Part shown: positions 43,194-52,257 of the stretch, one piece after another
Layout: every line of letters starts with the position of its first letter
How positions within the stretch are numbered: position 1 is the stretch's first letter
From: HXMU1420-2 sp017643305
GTDB taxonomy: Bacteria > Pseudomonadota > Alphaproteobacteria > Rhodobacterales > Rhodobacteraceae
Length of the DNA: 64,000 nucleotides
Assembly (NCBI GenBank): GCA_965217135.1
Contig: OZ244249.1
Location: forward strand, 4,216,001-4,280,000
Direction of reading: 5' to 3'
Notes under the pieces: generated by a model
The model's input: the letters and a program-made list of their open reading frames with translations, nothing else
Databases searched by the model: none
What the model was told of the DNA's origin: nothing
Translations under genes and position numbers: made by a program

Positions 43194-43295
43194 AGTCCAA
43201 CAGGGAGGTGCATGTCATTACCCGGACATGCGACGGGTTGCTTTCGAGTCGATATAGGCCGTCGAACGTGGATCGGAAGAGGCCGGGACGTAACG
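43165..43295 (-). ncRNA. Candidate 3'-UTR-derived small RNA
   Basis: The 130 nt between the response-regulator stop and its terminator have no gene but carry, on the minus strand, GCACCTCCCTGTTGG about 15 nt before the terminator stem. A single-stranded CCTCC next to a strong terminator is a layout seen in alphaproteobacterial anti-Shine-Dalgarno small RNAs. Purely a pattern call. Confidence 0.3.
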
Positions 43296-43982
43296 TTATG
43301 CCACCAAACGGTAGCCCCCGCTTTCAGTAACCAGCAGCCGCGCGTTGGATGGGTCAGGTTCGATCTTCTGCCGCAGGCGGTAGATATGGGTTTCCAGCGT
43401 GTGCGTTGTGACGCCCGCATTGTAACCCCAAACCTCATGCAGCAGCACATCGCGCGCCACGACGCCATCGGTAGACCGATACAAGAATTTCAGGATGTTG
43501 GTTTCCTTCTCCGTCAGACGGATTTTACGGTCATCTTCGGTGATCAGCATCTTCATCGACGGTTTGAACGTATACGGCCCCAGCTGGAACACAGCGTCTT
43601 CGGATTGTTCATGCTGGCGCAGCTGTGCACGGATCCGGGCCAGCAGGACGGGGAACTTGAAGGGCTTGGTGACGTAGTCATTGGCGCCTGCATCCAGCCC
43701 CAGAATGGTATCAGCGTCGCTGTCATGGCCTGTCAGCATCAGGATAGGGGATTTAACGCCCTGTTTGCGCATCAGGCGGCACAGTTCGCGCCCGTCTGTG
43801 TCTGGCAACCCGACATCTAGGACGATGAGGTCATACAGCGCCTCTTTCGCTCGTTCCATCGCACCCTGACCATTGTCTGCTTCGAACACGTCGAAGTCCT
43901 CGGTCATGACCAATTGTTCGCTCAACGCCTCGCGCAGGTCTTCATCATCATCGACCAGAAGGATTTTTTTAAGCTGTGCCAT
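43296..43982 (-). CDS. OmpR-family response regulator
   Basis: 228 residues. The receiver domain has the acidic pair Asp11-Asp12, phosphoacceptor Asp56 in LIVLDVGLPD, a Thr in MLTGHD and Lys in VTKPFKFP. The winged-helix effector domain (about 130-226) includes LTEKETNILKFLYRS and TLETHIYRLRQKIEPD. No histidine kinase gene is adjacent, so it is an orphan here. It diverges from ribA with 140 bp between the coding starts. Confidence 0.92.
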   Translation of the reverse strand: MAQLKKILLVDDDEDLREALSEQLVMTEDFDVFEADNGQGAMERAKEALYDLIVLDVGLPDTDGRELCRLMRKQGVKSPILMLTGHDSDADTILGLDAGANDYVTKPFKFPVLLARIRAQLRQHEQSEDAVFQLGPYTFKPSMKMLITEDDRKIRLTEKETNILKFLYRSTDGVVARDVLLHEVWGYNAGVTTHTLETHIYRLRQKIEPDPSNARLLVTESGGYRLVA

Positions 43983-44122
43983 CCACGCCTCCTTGCTTGC
44001 GGTTTTTGAGACATGCGACCGGGATACCCGTTCGGCAAGTTCTGCTTCAAACGGTTCACGGCGACGTGTCCGCCGCAGCGGAATTGTTTCACATTTCTGC
44101 GAAAATGCTTACCTGTACAGTC

Positions 44123-45199
44123 ATGAGTCTTGCGCCCGACATAACTGAATTGATGGCCCGCGCTCGGGCCGATCTGCGCATGGGCCTGCCCGTTGTACTA
44201 CGCGATGGGCCCGTCGCTGTGCTGGCTGCCAGCGCCGAAACCATCGGCCCTGATCGGTTGGCCGCGCTCAAGGCACTCGCACCTCAGCCGGTTCTGGCAA
44301 TCACCGCGCGGCGCGCGGAGACGTTGAAAGCCCGCGCCTATGATGGCGATTTGGCGCGTGTTCAGTTGCCAGAAGATGCCGGACTTGCTTGGGTGCGCGC
44401 ACTGGCTGACCCTGCGGATGATCTGCGCCATCCCATGAAGGGTCCGTTTCTGCCTGTTCGGGATGGACCTGCCGCGCTGCACCGCGCTGCGATTGCGTTG
44501 CTGAAAACTGCGCGGCTGTTGCCTGCCGCTTTGGTGGCCCCGGCGGCTGGCGCGACCGACGGGCTGACAGTTCTGGACCTGGCTGCCGTCGAACCCGAAC
44601 TGGCCAGGCGCAACCATCTGTCTCCGGTTATCCATGCCCGCCTGCCGATGGAGGTGTCCGAGGCCGGGCGGCTGCATGTGTTCCGCCCCGATGATGGCGG
44701 CGAAGAACATTATGCAGTGGAAATCGGACAACCCGACCGCAACGCACCGGTGCTGGCGCGGTTGCACTCGGCCTGTTTTACCGGAGACCTTATGGGCAGC
44801 CTAAAATGCGATTGCGGCCCACAACTGCGCGCAGCGCTGGCCCAGATGGGGGCCGAAGGTGCGGGTGTGCTATTGTACCTGAACCAGGAAGGGCGCGGGA
44901 TCGGGCTGGCCAACAAGATGCGGGCCTACTCGCTGCAGGATCAGGGGTTTGATACGGTTGAGGCGAACCACCGACTGGGCTTTGAGGATGATGAGCGAGA
45001 TTTCCGGCTTGGCGCAGACATTTTGAAGACCATGGGCTTTTCCAAGGTTCGGCTGCTGACCAACAATCCCGCCAAAATCACGATGATGGAAAACACCGGG
45101 ATCGCAGTAACGGAACGGGTGCCCCTAAAGGTCGGTGAGACCGCCCATAACCGCGATTACCTGGCCACAAAGGCCGCCAAATCCGGACACCTTTTGTGA
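44123..45199 (+). CDS. ribA: GTP cyclohydrolase II
   Basis: 358 residues from ATG 44123; the frame is open to 43976 without family support. The C-terminal catalytic half (about 170-350) has the zinc Cys cluster HSACFTGDLMGSLKCDCGPQ, the nucleophile/Arg segment NQEGRGIGLANK and LLTNNPAKI. The N-terminal 150 residues take the place of RibB but lack its acidic motifs, a divergent domain typical of alphaproteobacterial stand-alone RibA. It opens GTP to start riboflavin synthesis. Its stop overlaps the next gene's GTG (GTGA). Confidence 0.92.
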   Translation: MSLAPDITELMARARADLRMGLPVVLRDGPVAVLAASAETIGPDRLAALKALAPQPVLAITARRAETLKARAYDGDLARVQLPEDAGLAWVRALADPADDLRHPMKGPFLPVRDGPAALHRAAIALLKTARLLPAALVAPAAGATDGLTVLDLAAVEPELARRNHLSPVIHARLPMEVSEAGRLHVFRPDDGGEEHYAVEIGQPDRNAPVLARLHSACFTGDLMGSLKCDCGPQLRAALAQMGAEGAGVLLYLNQEGRGIGLANKMRAYSLQDQGFDTVEANHRLGFEDDERDFRLGADILKTMGFSKVRLLTNNPAKITMMENTGIAVTERVPLKVGETAHNRDYLATKAAKSGHLL

Positions 45200-45690
45200 C
45201 GGTTCAGGACATGGTGCTGACGCCCTGCGGGCTGCGCTATCTGGGTCGAACATTTCCCTGCACAATCGGACGTGGCGGTATTTCGGCAAAAAAAAACGAA
45301 GGCGACGGAGCAACACCAGTTGGGATGCTGCGCGTCACAGGCCTGTTTTACCGGGCCGACCGGATGCCCCTGCCGGCGCCCTGGGCCGCACCCATCGGTC
45401 CACGAGACCTTTGGTCGGATGCCAGCGAAGATCCGGCTTACAACACCCATGTGACCGCGCCCTATGCACCCAGTCACGAAAACCTGCGGCGGGCTGATCC
45501 GCTGTATGATCTGATCCTGACGACGGACTGGAACTGGCCCAATGCCACGCCCGGGGCCGGTTCTGCGATTTTCCTGCACCAATGGCGGCGACCAGCTTAT
45601 CCCACCGAAGGCTGCATCGCTTTTGCGCGGCCTCATATCCGATGGATCGCACAGCGCGCCGCGCTAGGTACACGGATAATCGTACGTTAA
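45196..45690 (+). CDS. L,D-transpeptidase (YkuD) family protein
   Basis: 164 residues from a GTG overlapping ribA's stop. The catalytic block is IFLHQWRRPAYPTEGCIAFA, with His and Cys in the HxnS/TxGC arrangement (Thr-Glu-Gly-Cys here instead of Ser-His-Gly-Cys). TIGRGGISAKKNEGDGATP near the start is the typical substrate loop of this subgroup. There is no signal peptide, unusual for a peptidoglycan cross-linking enzyme, but common in this small subgroup. Convergent with smc, sharing the TTAA double stop. Confidence 0.85.
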   Translation: MTVQDMVLTPCGLRYLGRTFPCTIGRGGISAKKNEGDGATPVGMLRVTGLFYRADRMPLPAPWAAPIGPRDLWSDASEDPAYNTHVTAPYAPSHENLRRADPLYDLILTTDWNWPNATPGAGSAIFLHQWRRPAYPTEGCIAFARPHIRWIAQRAALGTRIIVR

Positions 45691-48600
45691 GCGACCAGTG
45701 TTTCCGCCTTCTTGAGGTCCACCGACACCAGCTGGCTCACACCTTTTTCGGCCATGGTGACGCCAAACAGACGGTCCATCCGGCTCATGGTGACCGCGTG
45801 GTGGGTGATGATCAGGAACCGCGTGTCAGTCCGGCGGCACATTTCATCCAGAAGGTCGCAGAAGCGGGTGACGTTGGCGTCGTCCAAAGGCGCGTCGACC
45901 TCATCTAGCACACAGATGGGCGCGGGGTTGGCCAGGAATACAGCAAAGATCAGCGCCATCGCAGTCAACGTCTGCTCGCCCCCTGACAACAGGCTGAGCG
46001 TCGACAGCTTTTTGCCCGGCGGCTGGCACATGATCTCCAACCCGGCATCCAGCGGATCGTCGCTTTCGACCATAACGAGGTTGGCTTCGCCACCGCCGAA
46101 AAGGTGCGTGAACAGCAAGGAGAAGTTGGAATTGACCTGCTCAAACGCTGTCAGCAATCTTTCGCGGCCTTCCTTGTTCAGGCTGGCGATGCCGCTGCGC
46201 AGGGTCTGGATGGCTTCTTCCAGATCCTGTTTTTCCTTGTTCAGCGTGTCGTGTTCTTCCTGCACCGATTTCGCATCTTCTTCGGCGCGCAGGTTCACCG
46301 CGCCCAGCGCGTCGCGCTGGCGTTTGTGACGATTGACTTCAGCCTCAAGCGTTTCGGCGTCACTGATCTGGTCAGGGTTCGCGTCCAGCCGGTTCAGCAG
46401 CTGGTTGGGTGTGACCTGCCGGTCTTCAGCGATACGTTCGGCGGCGGCAGCCACCTGTTCGCGGGCGGCATCACTGCGTGCCTCGGCGGCAGCGCGGGCT
46501 TCGCGCGCCTCGGAGGCTGCGCGTTCGGCATCGCGTTCTGCGCCGGAGACGTCCCGCAATTTGCGCTCTGCCGTACTTAGCGCATCCTGCGCTTTGGCGC
46601 GGCGGGCTTCGGCATCTGCAATGGATACGGACAGAGCATCACGACGTTCAGCCAGTTCGGTGGGAACAGCTTGCGCGGTTTTCAGGTCCTCTTCAGATGC
46701 GACGCGGCGCTCTTCCAGTTCGGCAATGCGTTTTTCTGCTGTCTCCAGCCGGTGTCGCCAACCACTGAGTTCCTTGGTGACCTCCTGCGCACGTTTGGTG
46801 CGCGCTTCGCCCTCACGGCGAATTTCATCATGACCGGAGCGGCGGGTCATCATCGTGATCCGGGCGGCTTCGACAGCCTGTTTCAAATCTTCAACGTGAT
46901 GGCGCGCGGTTTCCAGATCGCCCAGATCAGCCATGCCTGCTTCTGCTTCTTTCAACCGCCCTCGCGCATCACCGGCTTCCTCCTGATGGCGGGTCACGGC
47001 CAGTTTCAGAGTTTCCAACCGCCCGCGGGCAAGGTTGCTATCAGCTTCGGCCTTGCTCAATGCGCGACCGGCCTGAGCCACAGCCTGATCCGCCGCGCGC
47101 CGTTCGGTGCGCGCAACCTTGTCCGCTTCGGTCAGCGCAGTCAAAGACCGGCTTAGGCTTTCATGCGCCTGTTTGGCCCCGTCAGCCCGGGCGCTGACGC
47201 GCTCCAGATCCTGTTTCAAGCCTTCCAGGCGGTTCAGTTGTTCCAACCGAAGGGCCGCAGCGCTTGGGGCGTCTTCGGCCCAGGCGCGGAACCCATCCCA
47301 ACGCCACAGGTCACCTTCGAGGCTAACCAGCCGCTGGCCTGGTTTCAGCGCCGCTTGCGCGGCGTTTCCGGCATCGGCATCCACCAGTCCGACCTGATCG
47401 ATCCGGCGGCGCAGTACGTCCGGGACATCCACATGCAGCGACAGCGGGATAATCCCAGCGGGCAACGCCCCGTCGCCGTCGTATTCTGAGACGAGCAGCC
47501 AGCCTGAGGGGCCATCCGCCTCCACCACCGGCGCGCGCAGATCGTCGGCCAGCGCCGCACCCAGCGCCTTTTCGTACCCTGGGGCAACCTTGACCAGATC
47601 CAGCACCTGGCCGTTTTCTGCTGTGTCGCGTGCCACCAGCTTGGCCAGCGCTGTCATTTCGGCACGCAAGGCATTGGCTTCGCCTTCGGCAGCTGACCGC
47701 TGCGCGCGCGCTTCTGCTTCGCGGGACTGGGTATCGGCACGCTCTGCTTCGGTACGGATCAGGACGTCTTCTGCAAGTGTCGCGGCGGATTGTGCGTCTT
47801 TCTCAGCCACGCCCGCACTGGCAAATTCAGCCTCGGCCTGCATCAGCGCGGCTTCACTTTGCGCCACGGCAAGCTTGGCTTTCTCAGCTTCCTGTTCGGA
47901 ACGGTCCAGCGTTTTGCGGCTTTCCTCCAGCAGGCGTTGCGCGGACTGGTGACGGGCTGCCAACCTGGCGGCATCTTCGGTCGCCTGGTCCAGATCAGCT
48001 TCGCGCGCCTGCAAGATCGCCGCAGATTCGCGCGACAGCTCCGCCGCTTCGGCCAGCCGATCTCCATGGCCCTGGCCAGCTTTTTCCAATTCGTGGGCTT
48101 CCCATTCCAACCGGGCAATGGTTTCACCGGCATCGCGGTTCAACGTTTCTTCACGGTCCTTGTCCTTGACCAGTTGTTCGATCCGGGAGGATAGCGTTTC
48201 GATGGTCTGGCGCGCGCGATCTTCTTCCTGCACCAACGTGTCTTTTTCGACCTTCACCCGCTGCAGAACAGCTGCGGCGATGGTTTCTTCTTCGCGCAAG
48301 GGCGGCAGTGCTTCTTCGGCCTCAGCCCTCAGCTTGGCCGCCTGCTGCGCGGCAGTTTCCGCGCGGGCGGCATCGCTGGTGCGATCGCGCAGGGCGGCTT
48401 CGGCCTTGTCGCGCGCCTCGTCCGCCTCTTTCCAGCGGCGGTAGAGCAGCAGTTCTTCTGCCCGGCGCAATGCTTCGCCAATCTCACGGTATCGGGCGGC
48501 CTGCCGCGCCTGACGGGCCAATTGCCCCAGTTGCTGGGCCAATTGTTCCAGCACGTCATCCACCCGGGTCAGGTTGGTCTCTGCGCCTTTCAGCTTGAGC

Positions 48601-49142
48601 TCAGCCTCGTGCCGACGCTGATAGAGGCCCGAGATTCCGGCAGCTTCTTCCAGAATACGACGCCGCGCCTTGGGTTTGGCATTGATCAGTTCGGAAATCT
48701 GGCCCTGCCGCACCAGCGACGGAGAATGCGCGCCGGTCGAGGCGTCCGCAAACAGCATCTGGACGTCACGCGCACGCACGTCCTTGGTGTTGACCTTGTA
48801 GGCGCTGCCAACGTCGCGGGTGATCCGGCGCACAATCTCCAACGCGTCAGAGTCGTTGAAAGAAGCAGGCGCCAGACGGTCCGAATTGTCGATATGAACG
48901 CTGACTTCGGCAAAGTTGCGTGCCGGGCGGGACGCGGCGCCAGCAAAGATCACATCTTCCATCCCGCCGCCACGCATGGCGGAGGGCCGGTTTTCCCCCA
49001 TTACCCAGCGCAACGCTTCCAGCAGGTTCGACTTGCCACAGCCATTCGGCCCGACTATCCCAGTCAACCCATCAGCAATGATGAGGTCAGTCGGATCGAC
49101 GAAACTTTTGAAGCCCGTAAGTCTGAGTTTGGAAAAACGCAC
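45687..49142 (-). CDS. smc: Chromosome segregation protein SMC
   Basis: 1151 residues. Walker A is GIVGPNGCGKSNLLEAL (residues 29-45, near FKSFVDPTDLII). A long coiled coil (about 170-490 and 670-960) is rich in Ala, Glu, Arg and Lys. The hinge lies between (about 500-640; GYEKALGAALADDLRAPVVE). The C-terminal head has the signature LSLLSGGEQTLTAMAL and Walker B PICVLDEVDAPLDD. It is the bacterial condensin ATPase, working with ScpA/ScpB; those genes are not in the window. The start follows the conserved MRFSKLRLTGFKSF. Confidence 0.96.
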   Translation of the reverse strand: MRFSKLRLTGFKSFVDPTDLIIADGLTGIVGPNGCGKSNLLEALRWVMGENRPSAMRGGGMEDVIFAGAASRPARNFAEVSVHIDNSDRLAPASFNDSDALEIVRRITRDVGSAYKVNTKDVRARDVQMLFADASTGAHSPSLVRQGQISELINAKPKARRRILEEAAGISGLYQRRHEAELKLKGAETNLTRVDDVLEQLAQQLGQLARQARQAARYREIGEALRRAEELLLYRRWKEADEARDKAEAALRDRTSDAARAETAAQQAAKLRAEAEEALPPLREEETIAAAVLQRVKVEKDTLVQEEDRARQTIETLSSRIEQLVKDKDREETLNRDAGETIARLEWEAHELEKAGQGHGDRLAEAAELSRESAAILQAREADLDQATEDAARLAARHQSAQRLLEESRKTLDRSEQEAEKAKLAVAQSEAALMQAEAEFASAGVAEKDAQSAATLAEDVLIRTEAERADTQSREAEARAQRSAAEGEANALRAEMTALAKLVARDTAENGQVLDLVKVAPGYEKALGAALADDLRAPVVEADGPSGWLLVSEYDGDGALPAGIIPLSLHVDVPDVLRRRIDQVGLVDADAGNAAQAALKPGQRLVSLEGDLWRWDGFRAWAEDAPSAAALRLEQLNRLEGLKQDLERVSARADGAKQAHESLSRSLTALTEADKVARTERRAADQAVAQAGRALSKAEADSNLARGRLETLKLAVTRHQEEAGDARGRLKEAEAGMADLGDLETARHHVEDLKQAVEAARITMMTRRSGHDEIRREGEARTKRAQEVTKELSGWRHRLETAEKRIAELEERRVASEEDLKTAQAVPTELAERRDALSVSIADAEARRAKAQDALSTAERKLRDVSGAERDAERAASEAREARAAAEARSDAAREQVAAAAERIAEDRQVTPNQLLNRLDANPDQISDAETLEAEVNRHKRQRDALGAVNLRAEEDAKSVQEEHDTLNKEKQDLEEAIQTLRSGIASLNKEGRERLLTAFEQVNSNFSLLFTHLFGGGEANLVMVESDDPLDAGLEIMCQPPGKKLSTLSLLSGGEQTLTAMALIFAVFLANPAPICVLDEVDAPLDDANVTRFCDLLDEMCRRTDTRFLIITHHAVTMSRMDRLFGVTMAEKGVSQLVSVDLKKAETLVA

Positions 49143-49260
49143 CTGAAGCCCGGTTGATTCTTGTTTTCCGGACAGTTTGCGGGATGCGTACGCGGCAAGT
49201 CAACGAAATTGGCGCTGCATATGGCTCGTGGGCGGACCTTATCCACAATATATTGTCGGA

Positions 49261-49665
49261 TTAGTATGGATCGCATTCAAAAACCGTGTATCCCGCCGGA
49301 CCATTTTGAGACAATCCGGCAACCTCGTAACAGTCGTAGCCCTGACTTTGCAGAACGCGATACCAATCGCGTTTCTGGCCGTTGCAATCCAGCAGTCCGA
49401 GCGTGACCGCTGCATCGCCCAGCACATGTTCCACGGTGCACCCGCTGACCTTTTGCATCGCCAGCCCAGCCTTAGCACGCAGCACCCCAAGGCGCGGAGC
49501 ATATTGCATATTGCGGCGGATGGCTTCGGCCAGTTCACCCCGCACGCGCACATCGAACTGCGCACCGTCCACTGTGATCTTGTTCACTGGGGCATCCACA
49601 AAATGCTGGCTGGGCGTGCTGCACCCGGCCATCTGAAATACCGCCAAGATCAAAACAAGCCGCAT
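49261..49665 (-). CDS. Small lipoprotein of unknown function
   Basis: 134 residues with a short lipoprotein signal ending VFQMAGC (Cys15). The mature part has three further Cys pairs of interest: SGCTVEHVLG, LLDCNGQKRDWYRV and GYDCYEVAG, and ends TVFECDPY. Such paired Cys suggest disulfides in the periplasm. I do not recognise the family. It is upstream of smc on the same strand with a 118-bp gap and diverges from the GntR-type regulator. Confidence 0.72.
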   Translation of the reverse strand: MRLVLILAVFQMAGCSTPSQHFVDAPVNKITVDGAQFDVRVRGELAEAIRRNMQYAPRLGVLRAKAGLAMQKVSGCTVEHVLGDAAVTLGLLDCNGQKRDWYRVLQSQGYDCYEVAGLSQNGPAGYTVFECDPY

Positions 49666-49730
49666 GCTACGGCTCTAGCCGGTAATGGTTAACAGATGAT
49701 TGTGGCAAACCGGTTGTTTACGAAAATCGC

Positions 49731-49749
49731 TGGTCATATTCTCTGACCA
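49731..49749. promoter_or_regulatory. Putative GntR/FadR-type operator
   Basis: TGGTCA (49731-49736) and TGACCA (49744-49749) form a perfect inverted repeat with 7 bp between, 18 bp upstream of the GntR-family start. The TGGT...ACCA core is the pattern of FadR-subfamily sites, so autoregulation is likely. Confidence 0.6.
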
Positions 49750-49766
49750 ATTCGAAAGACAAATCT

Positions 49767-50540
49767 ATGCCATTTCAAAAAGTTCAGCCCGAGAAGCTTT
49801 CAACCTCTGTCGTCCACCAGATCGAGGAACTGATTCTGCGTGGCATCCTGCGCCCGGGCGAACGTTTGCCGCCGGAGCGCGACCTTTCCGAACGTCTCGG
49901 CGTTTCCCGCCCCAGCCTGCGCGATGCGGTGGCGATGTTGCAGGAACAGGGGCTGCTGACCACGCGGGCCGGGTCCGGCATTTACGTAGCTGACGTGCTG
50001 GGATCGGCATTTTCCCCCGCTCTGATCCGGTTGTTTTCCGAGCATCAGGATGCTGTGTTCGACTACATCGATTTTCGCCGCGATCTGGAATCACTGACGG
50101 CAGCGCGTGCGGCGCGGTATGGGTCCGACACGGACCTGCAGGTTGTGCAGGCCGTGTTTGACAAGATGGCCGTCGCCGATGACCGCGCAGACCCCGAGGA
50201 AGAGGCGCGGCTGGACGCGCAATTCCACTTGGCCATCGTGGAGGCGAGCCACAACGTGATCATGCTGCACATGGTTCGGTCCATGTTCGACCTGCTGCGC
50301 GAAGGTGTATTCTACAACCGCCAGGTCATGTTCCGTCAAAAGACCACGCGTAAGGCTTTGCTGGACCAGCACCGGGCCATGAACACAGGCCTGCAGGCCC
50401 GCGACCCGGACGCCGCCGCCGCCGCTGTGCGCGCGCACATGGATTTTGTTGAACAGGCCCTGACCGCCCAGCACCGCGCCGACCAAAACGAAGCGGTCGC
50501 ACGGCTGCGGCTGGAGCATGAAAAGGGCCAGTCACGCTAA
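49767..50540 (+). CDS. GntR-family regulator, FadR subfamily (FCD domain)
   Basis: 257 residues. The winged helix (about 10-75) shows SVVHQIEELILRGILRPGERLPPERDLSERLGVSRPSLRDAVAMLQ and GLLTTRAGSGIYV. The FCD ligand-binding domain (about 95-235) keeps its metal ligands: Asp in DAQFHLAIVEASHN, and His in LDQHRAM and VRAHMDFVEQ. PdhR/LldR-like proteins respond to pyruvate, lactate or other small acids. No catabolic gene is adjacent in the same direction. An inverted repeat sits just upstream. Confidence 0.9.
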   Translation: MPFQKVQPEKLSTSVVHQIEELILRGILRPGERLPPERDLSERLGVSRPSLRDAVAMLQEQGLLTTRAGSGIYVADVLGSAFSPALIRLFSEHQDAVFDYIDFRRDLESLTAARAARYGSDTDLQVVQAVFDKMAVADDRADPEEEARLDAQFHLAIVEASHNVIMLHMVRSMFDLLREGVFYNRQVMFRQKTTRKALLDQHRAMNTGLQARDPDAAAAAVRAHMDFVEQALTAQHRADQNEAVARLRLEHEKGQSR

Positions 50541-50544
50541 CGAC

Positions 50545-51003
50545 CTAGACGGGCAAGGCCGTTGTCTTGAACACGGTACGCAAGGCAAAACTGGACTGCA
50601 TCTGTGCAACCCCTGGCAAGCGGGCCAAATGCTGGCGGTGGATGCGGGCGAAATCCTCGGTATCTTCTGCAACGACCTTTAGGATGTAATCTGCAGTGCC
50701 TGCCATAAGGTGGCATTCCAGTACATCCGGGATCCGTGCGACCGCTTTTTCGAAAGCATCCAGCACCTCATCCGCCTGGCCCTGCAACGTAATTTCCACA
50801 AAAACCGTGGTTGGCACGCCCAGTTTGCGGGCATTCAGCAGCGCGACATATCCGTTGATGTATCCATCAGTTTCCAACCGCTGAACCCGCCGGTGGCAGG
50901 CAGAAGGCGAAAGGTGCACCGCATCGGCCAATTCAGCGTTTGTCATCCGTCCGCGTTTCTGCAGAGCGGCGAGAATCCGGCGATCAGTTGTGTCCAGCAT
51001 CAT
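50545..51003 (-). CDS. Lrp/AsnC-family regulator
   Basis: 152 residues. HTH: LDTTDRRILAALQKRGRMTN, then LADAVHLSPSACHRRVQRLE. The RAM ligand domain follows (about 70-145; LECHLMAGTADYILKVVAEDTEDF). It is divergent from the alanine dehydrogenase gene and probably controls it in response to alanine, as Lrp-type AldR/DadR regulators do. It converges with the GntR-family gene 4 bp away. Confidence 0.9.
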   Translation of the reverse strand: MMLDTTDRRILAALQKRGRMTNAELADAVHLSPSACHRRVQRLETDGYINGYVALLNARKLGVPTTVFVEITLQGQADEVLDAFEKAVARIPDVLECHLMAGTADYILKVVAEDTEDFARIHRQHLARLPGVAQMQSSFALRTVFKTTALPV

Positions 51004-51019
51004 TTGTGCAAACCTTTTG

Positions 51020-51040
51020 CGTCAATTGGCCAATATGACG
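51020..51040. promoter_or_regulatory. Putative Lrp-type operator in the lrp-ald intergenic region
   Basis: CGTCA (51020-51024) and TGACG (51036-51040) flank a perfect ATTGGCCAAT palindrome (51025-51034). It lies 17 bp upstream of the lrp start and 100 bp before ald, suited to control of both divergent genes. Confidence 0.5.
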
Positions 51041-51139
51041 AAGGATATTCGGGATCTGCATGCGGATGCGAGCGAAGATTTGACAAACATTCCAGTCGAG
51101 CTGCGGCAATCTGCCCGCAGGAATTGGAGGAGGTCCGCA

Positions 51140-52257
51140 ATGCAGATCGGATGTCCCAAAGAAATCAAACCGCAGGAATTTCGGGTCGGGATGACCCCAA
51201 ACGCCGCGCGGGAGGCCGTGACCCATGGCCATGATGTGATAATTGAAACCGGCGCAGGAGCCGATGCCGGTTTTCCCGACGTAGATTATGCCGCGGTCGG
51301 CGCGCAGATTGCCAATACGGCGGCGGAGGTGTTTGCCACCGCCGACATGATCGTGAAGGTCAAGGAACCGCAGGCCAGCGAACGCAAGATGCTGCGCGAA
51401 GGGCAGCTGTTGTTCACGTACCTGCACCTGGCCCCGGATCCGGCGCAGACGCATGACCTGCTGGCGTCAGGCTGTACCGCCATTGCATATGAAACGGTGA
51501 CAGACGATCGCGGCGGGCTACCCTTGCTGGCGCCAATGTCCGAGGTTGCCGGGCGGCTGGCCCCGCAGGTGGGTGCGTGGACGCTGCAAAAGGCCAATGG
51601 CGGGCGCGGGGTTCTGATGGGCGGGGTGCCTGGCGTTGGCCCAGCGCGTGTACTGGTGATCGGCGGCGGTGTCGTAGGCACCCATGCGGCCCGGATCGCG
51701 GCAGGCATGGGCGCAGATGTGACCGTGCTGGACCGGTCCCTGCCCCGGTTACGGTATCTGGATGATACGTTCGGGTCGGTTTTCAAGACCGGTTATTCCT
51801 CGGCTGGTCTGCTGGCCGAGCATCTGGAACAAGCCGATATGGTGGTTGGCGCGGTTCTGATACCCGGGGCCGAAGCGCCCAAGCTGGTGTCGCGCGCGCA
51901 ATTGTCCGACATGAAGCCCGGCGCAGCACTGGTGGATGTGGCGATTGACCAGGGTGGGTGTTTTGAAACGTCAAAGGCAACGACTCATGCCGACCCGATT
52001 TATGAGGTAGACGGGATCATGCATTACTGCGTTGCGAACATGCCCGGCGCGGTTGCCCGGACGTCGACCATCGCGCTTGGGAACGCCACGATGCCTACAT
52101 GCTGGCACTGGCTGACAAGGGCTGGCAACAGGCCTGCGCGGACGATCCGCACCTGATGGCGGGGCTGAACGTGCATGCCGGGCAGCTGACCTATTACGCC
52201 GTAGGCAAGGCGCTGGGGATCGACGTGGTTTCCCCGCAACTGGTGGTCAAGGGCTAG
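51140..52257 (+). pseudogene. ald: Alanine dehydrogenase with a C-terminal frameshift
   Basis: Starts at ATG 51140 after GGAGGAGGTCCGC: MQIGCPKEIKPQEFRVGMTP. The NAD-binding domain VLVIGGGVVGTHAARIA and the VANMPGAVARTSTIALGNATMP segment are intact. At 52094-52095 one C is missing compared with the expected ATG CCC TAC: the reading frame shifts and ends at 52156. Restoring one base recovers the normal tail, including NVHAGQLTYYAVGKALGI, to a TAG at 52255-52257 (372 residues). The enzyme interconverts alanine and pyruvate. It could be a genuine recent mutation or a one-base sequence error. The tail is needed for the usual hexamer fold. Confidence 0.88.

Noticed and set aside
43212..43820. 202-codon plus-strand frame with a strong GGGAGG site, antisense to the response regulator
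   Set aside because: Good ribosome-binding site but shadow-like protein, and the opposite gene is intact and conserved. The site is better read as part of the minus-strand CCTCC motif.
49685..49692. ATGGTTAA, the complement of the CtrA half-site TTAACCAT, upstream of the small lipoprotein gene
   Set aside because: A single 8-mer is expected about twice by chance in a window this size, and no second half-site is present.
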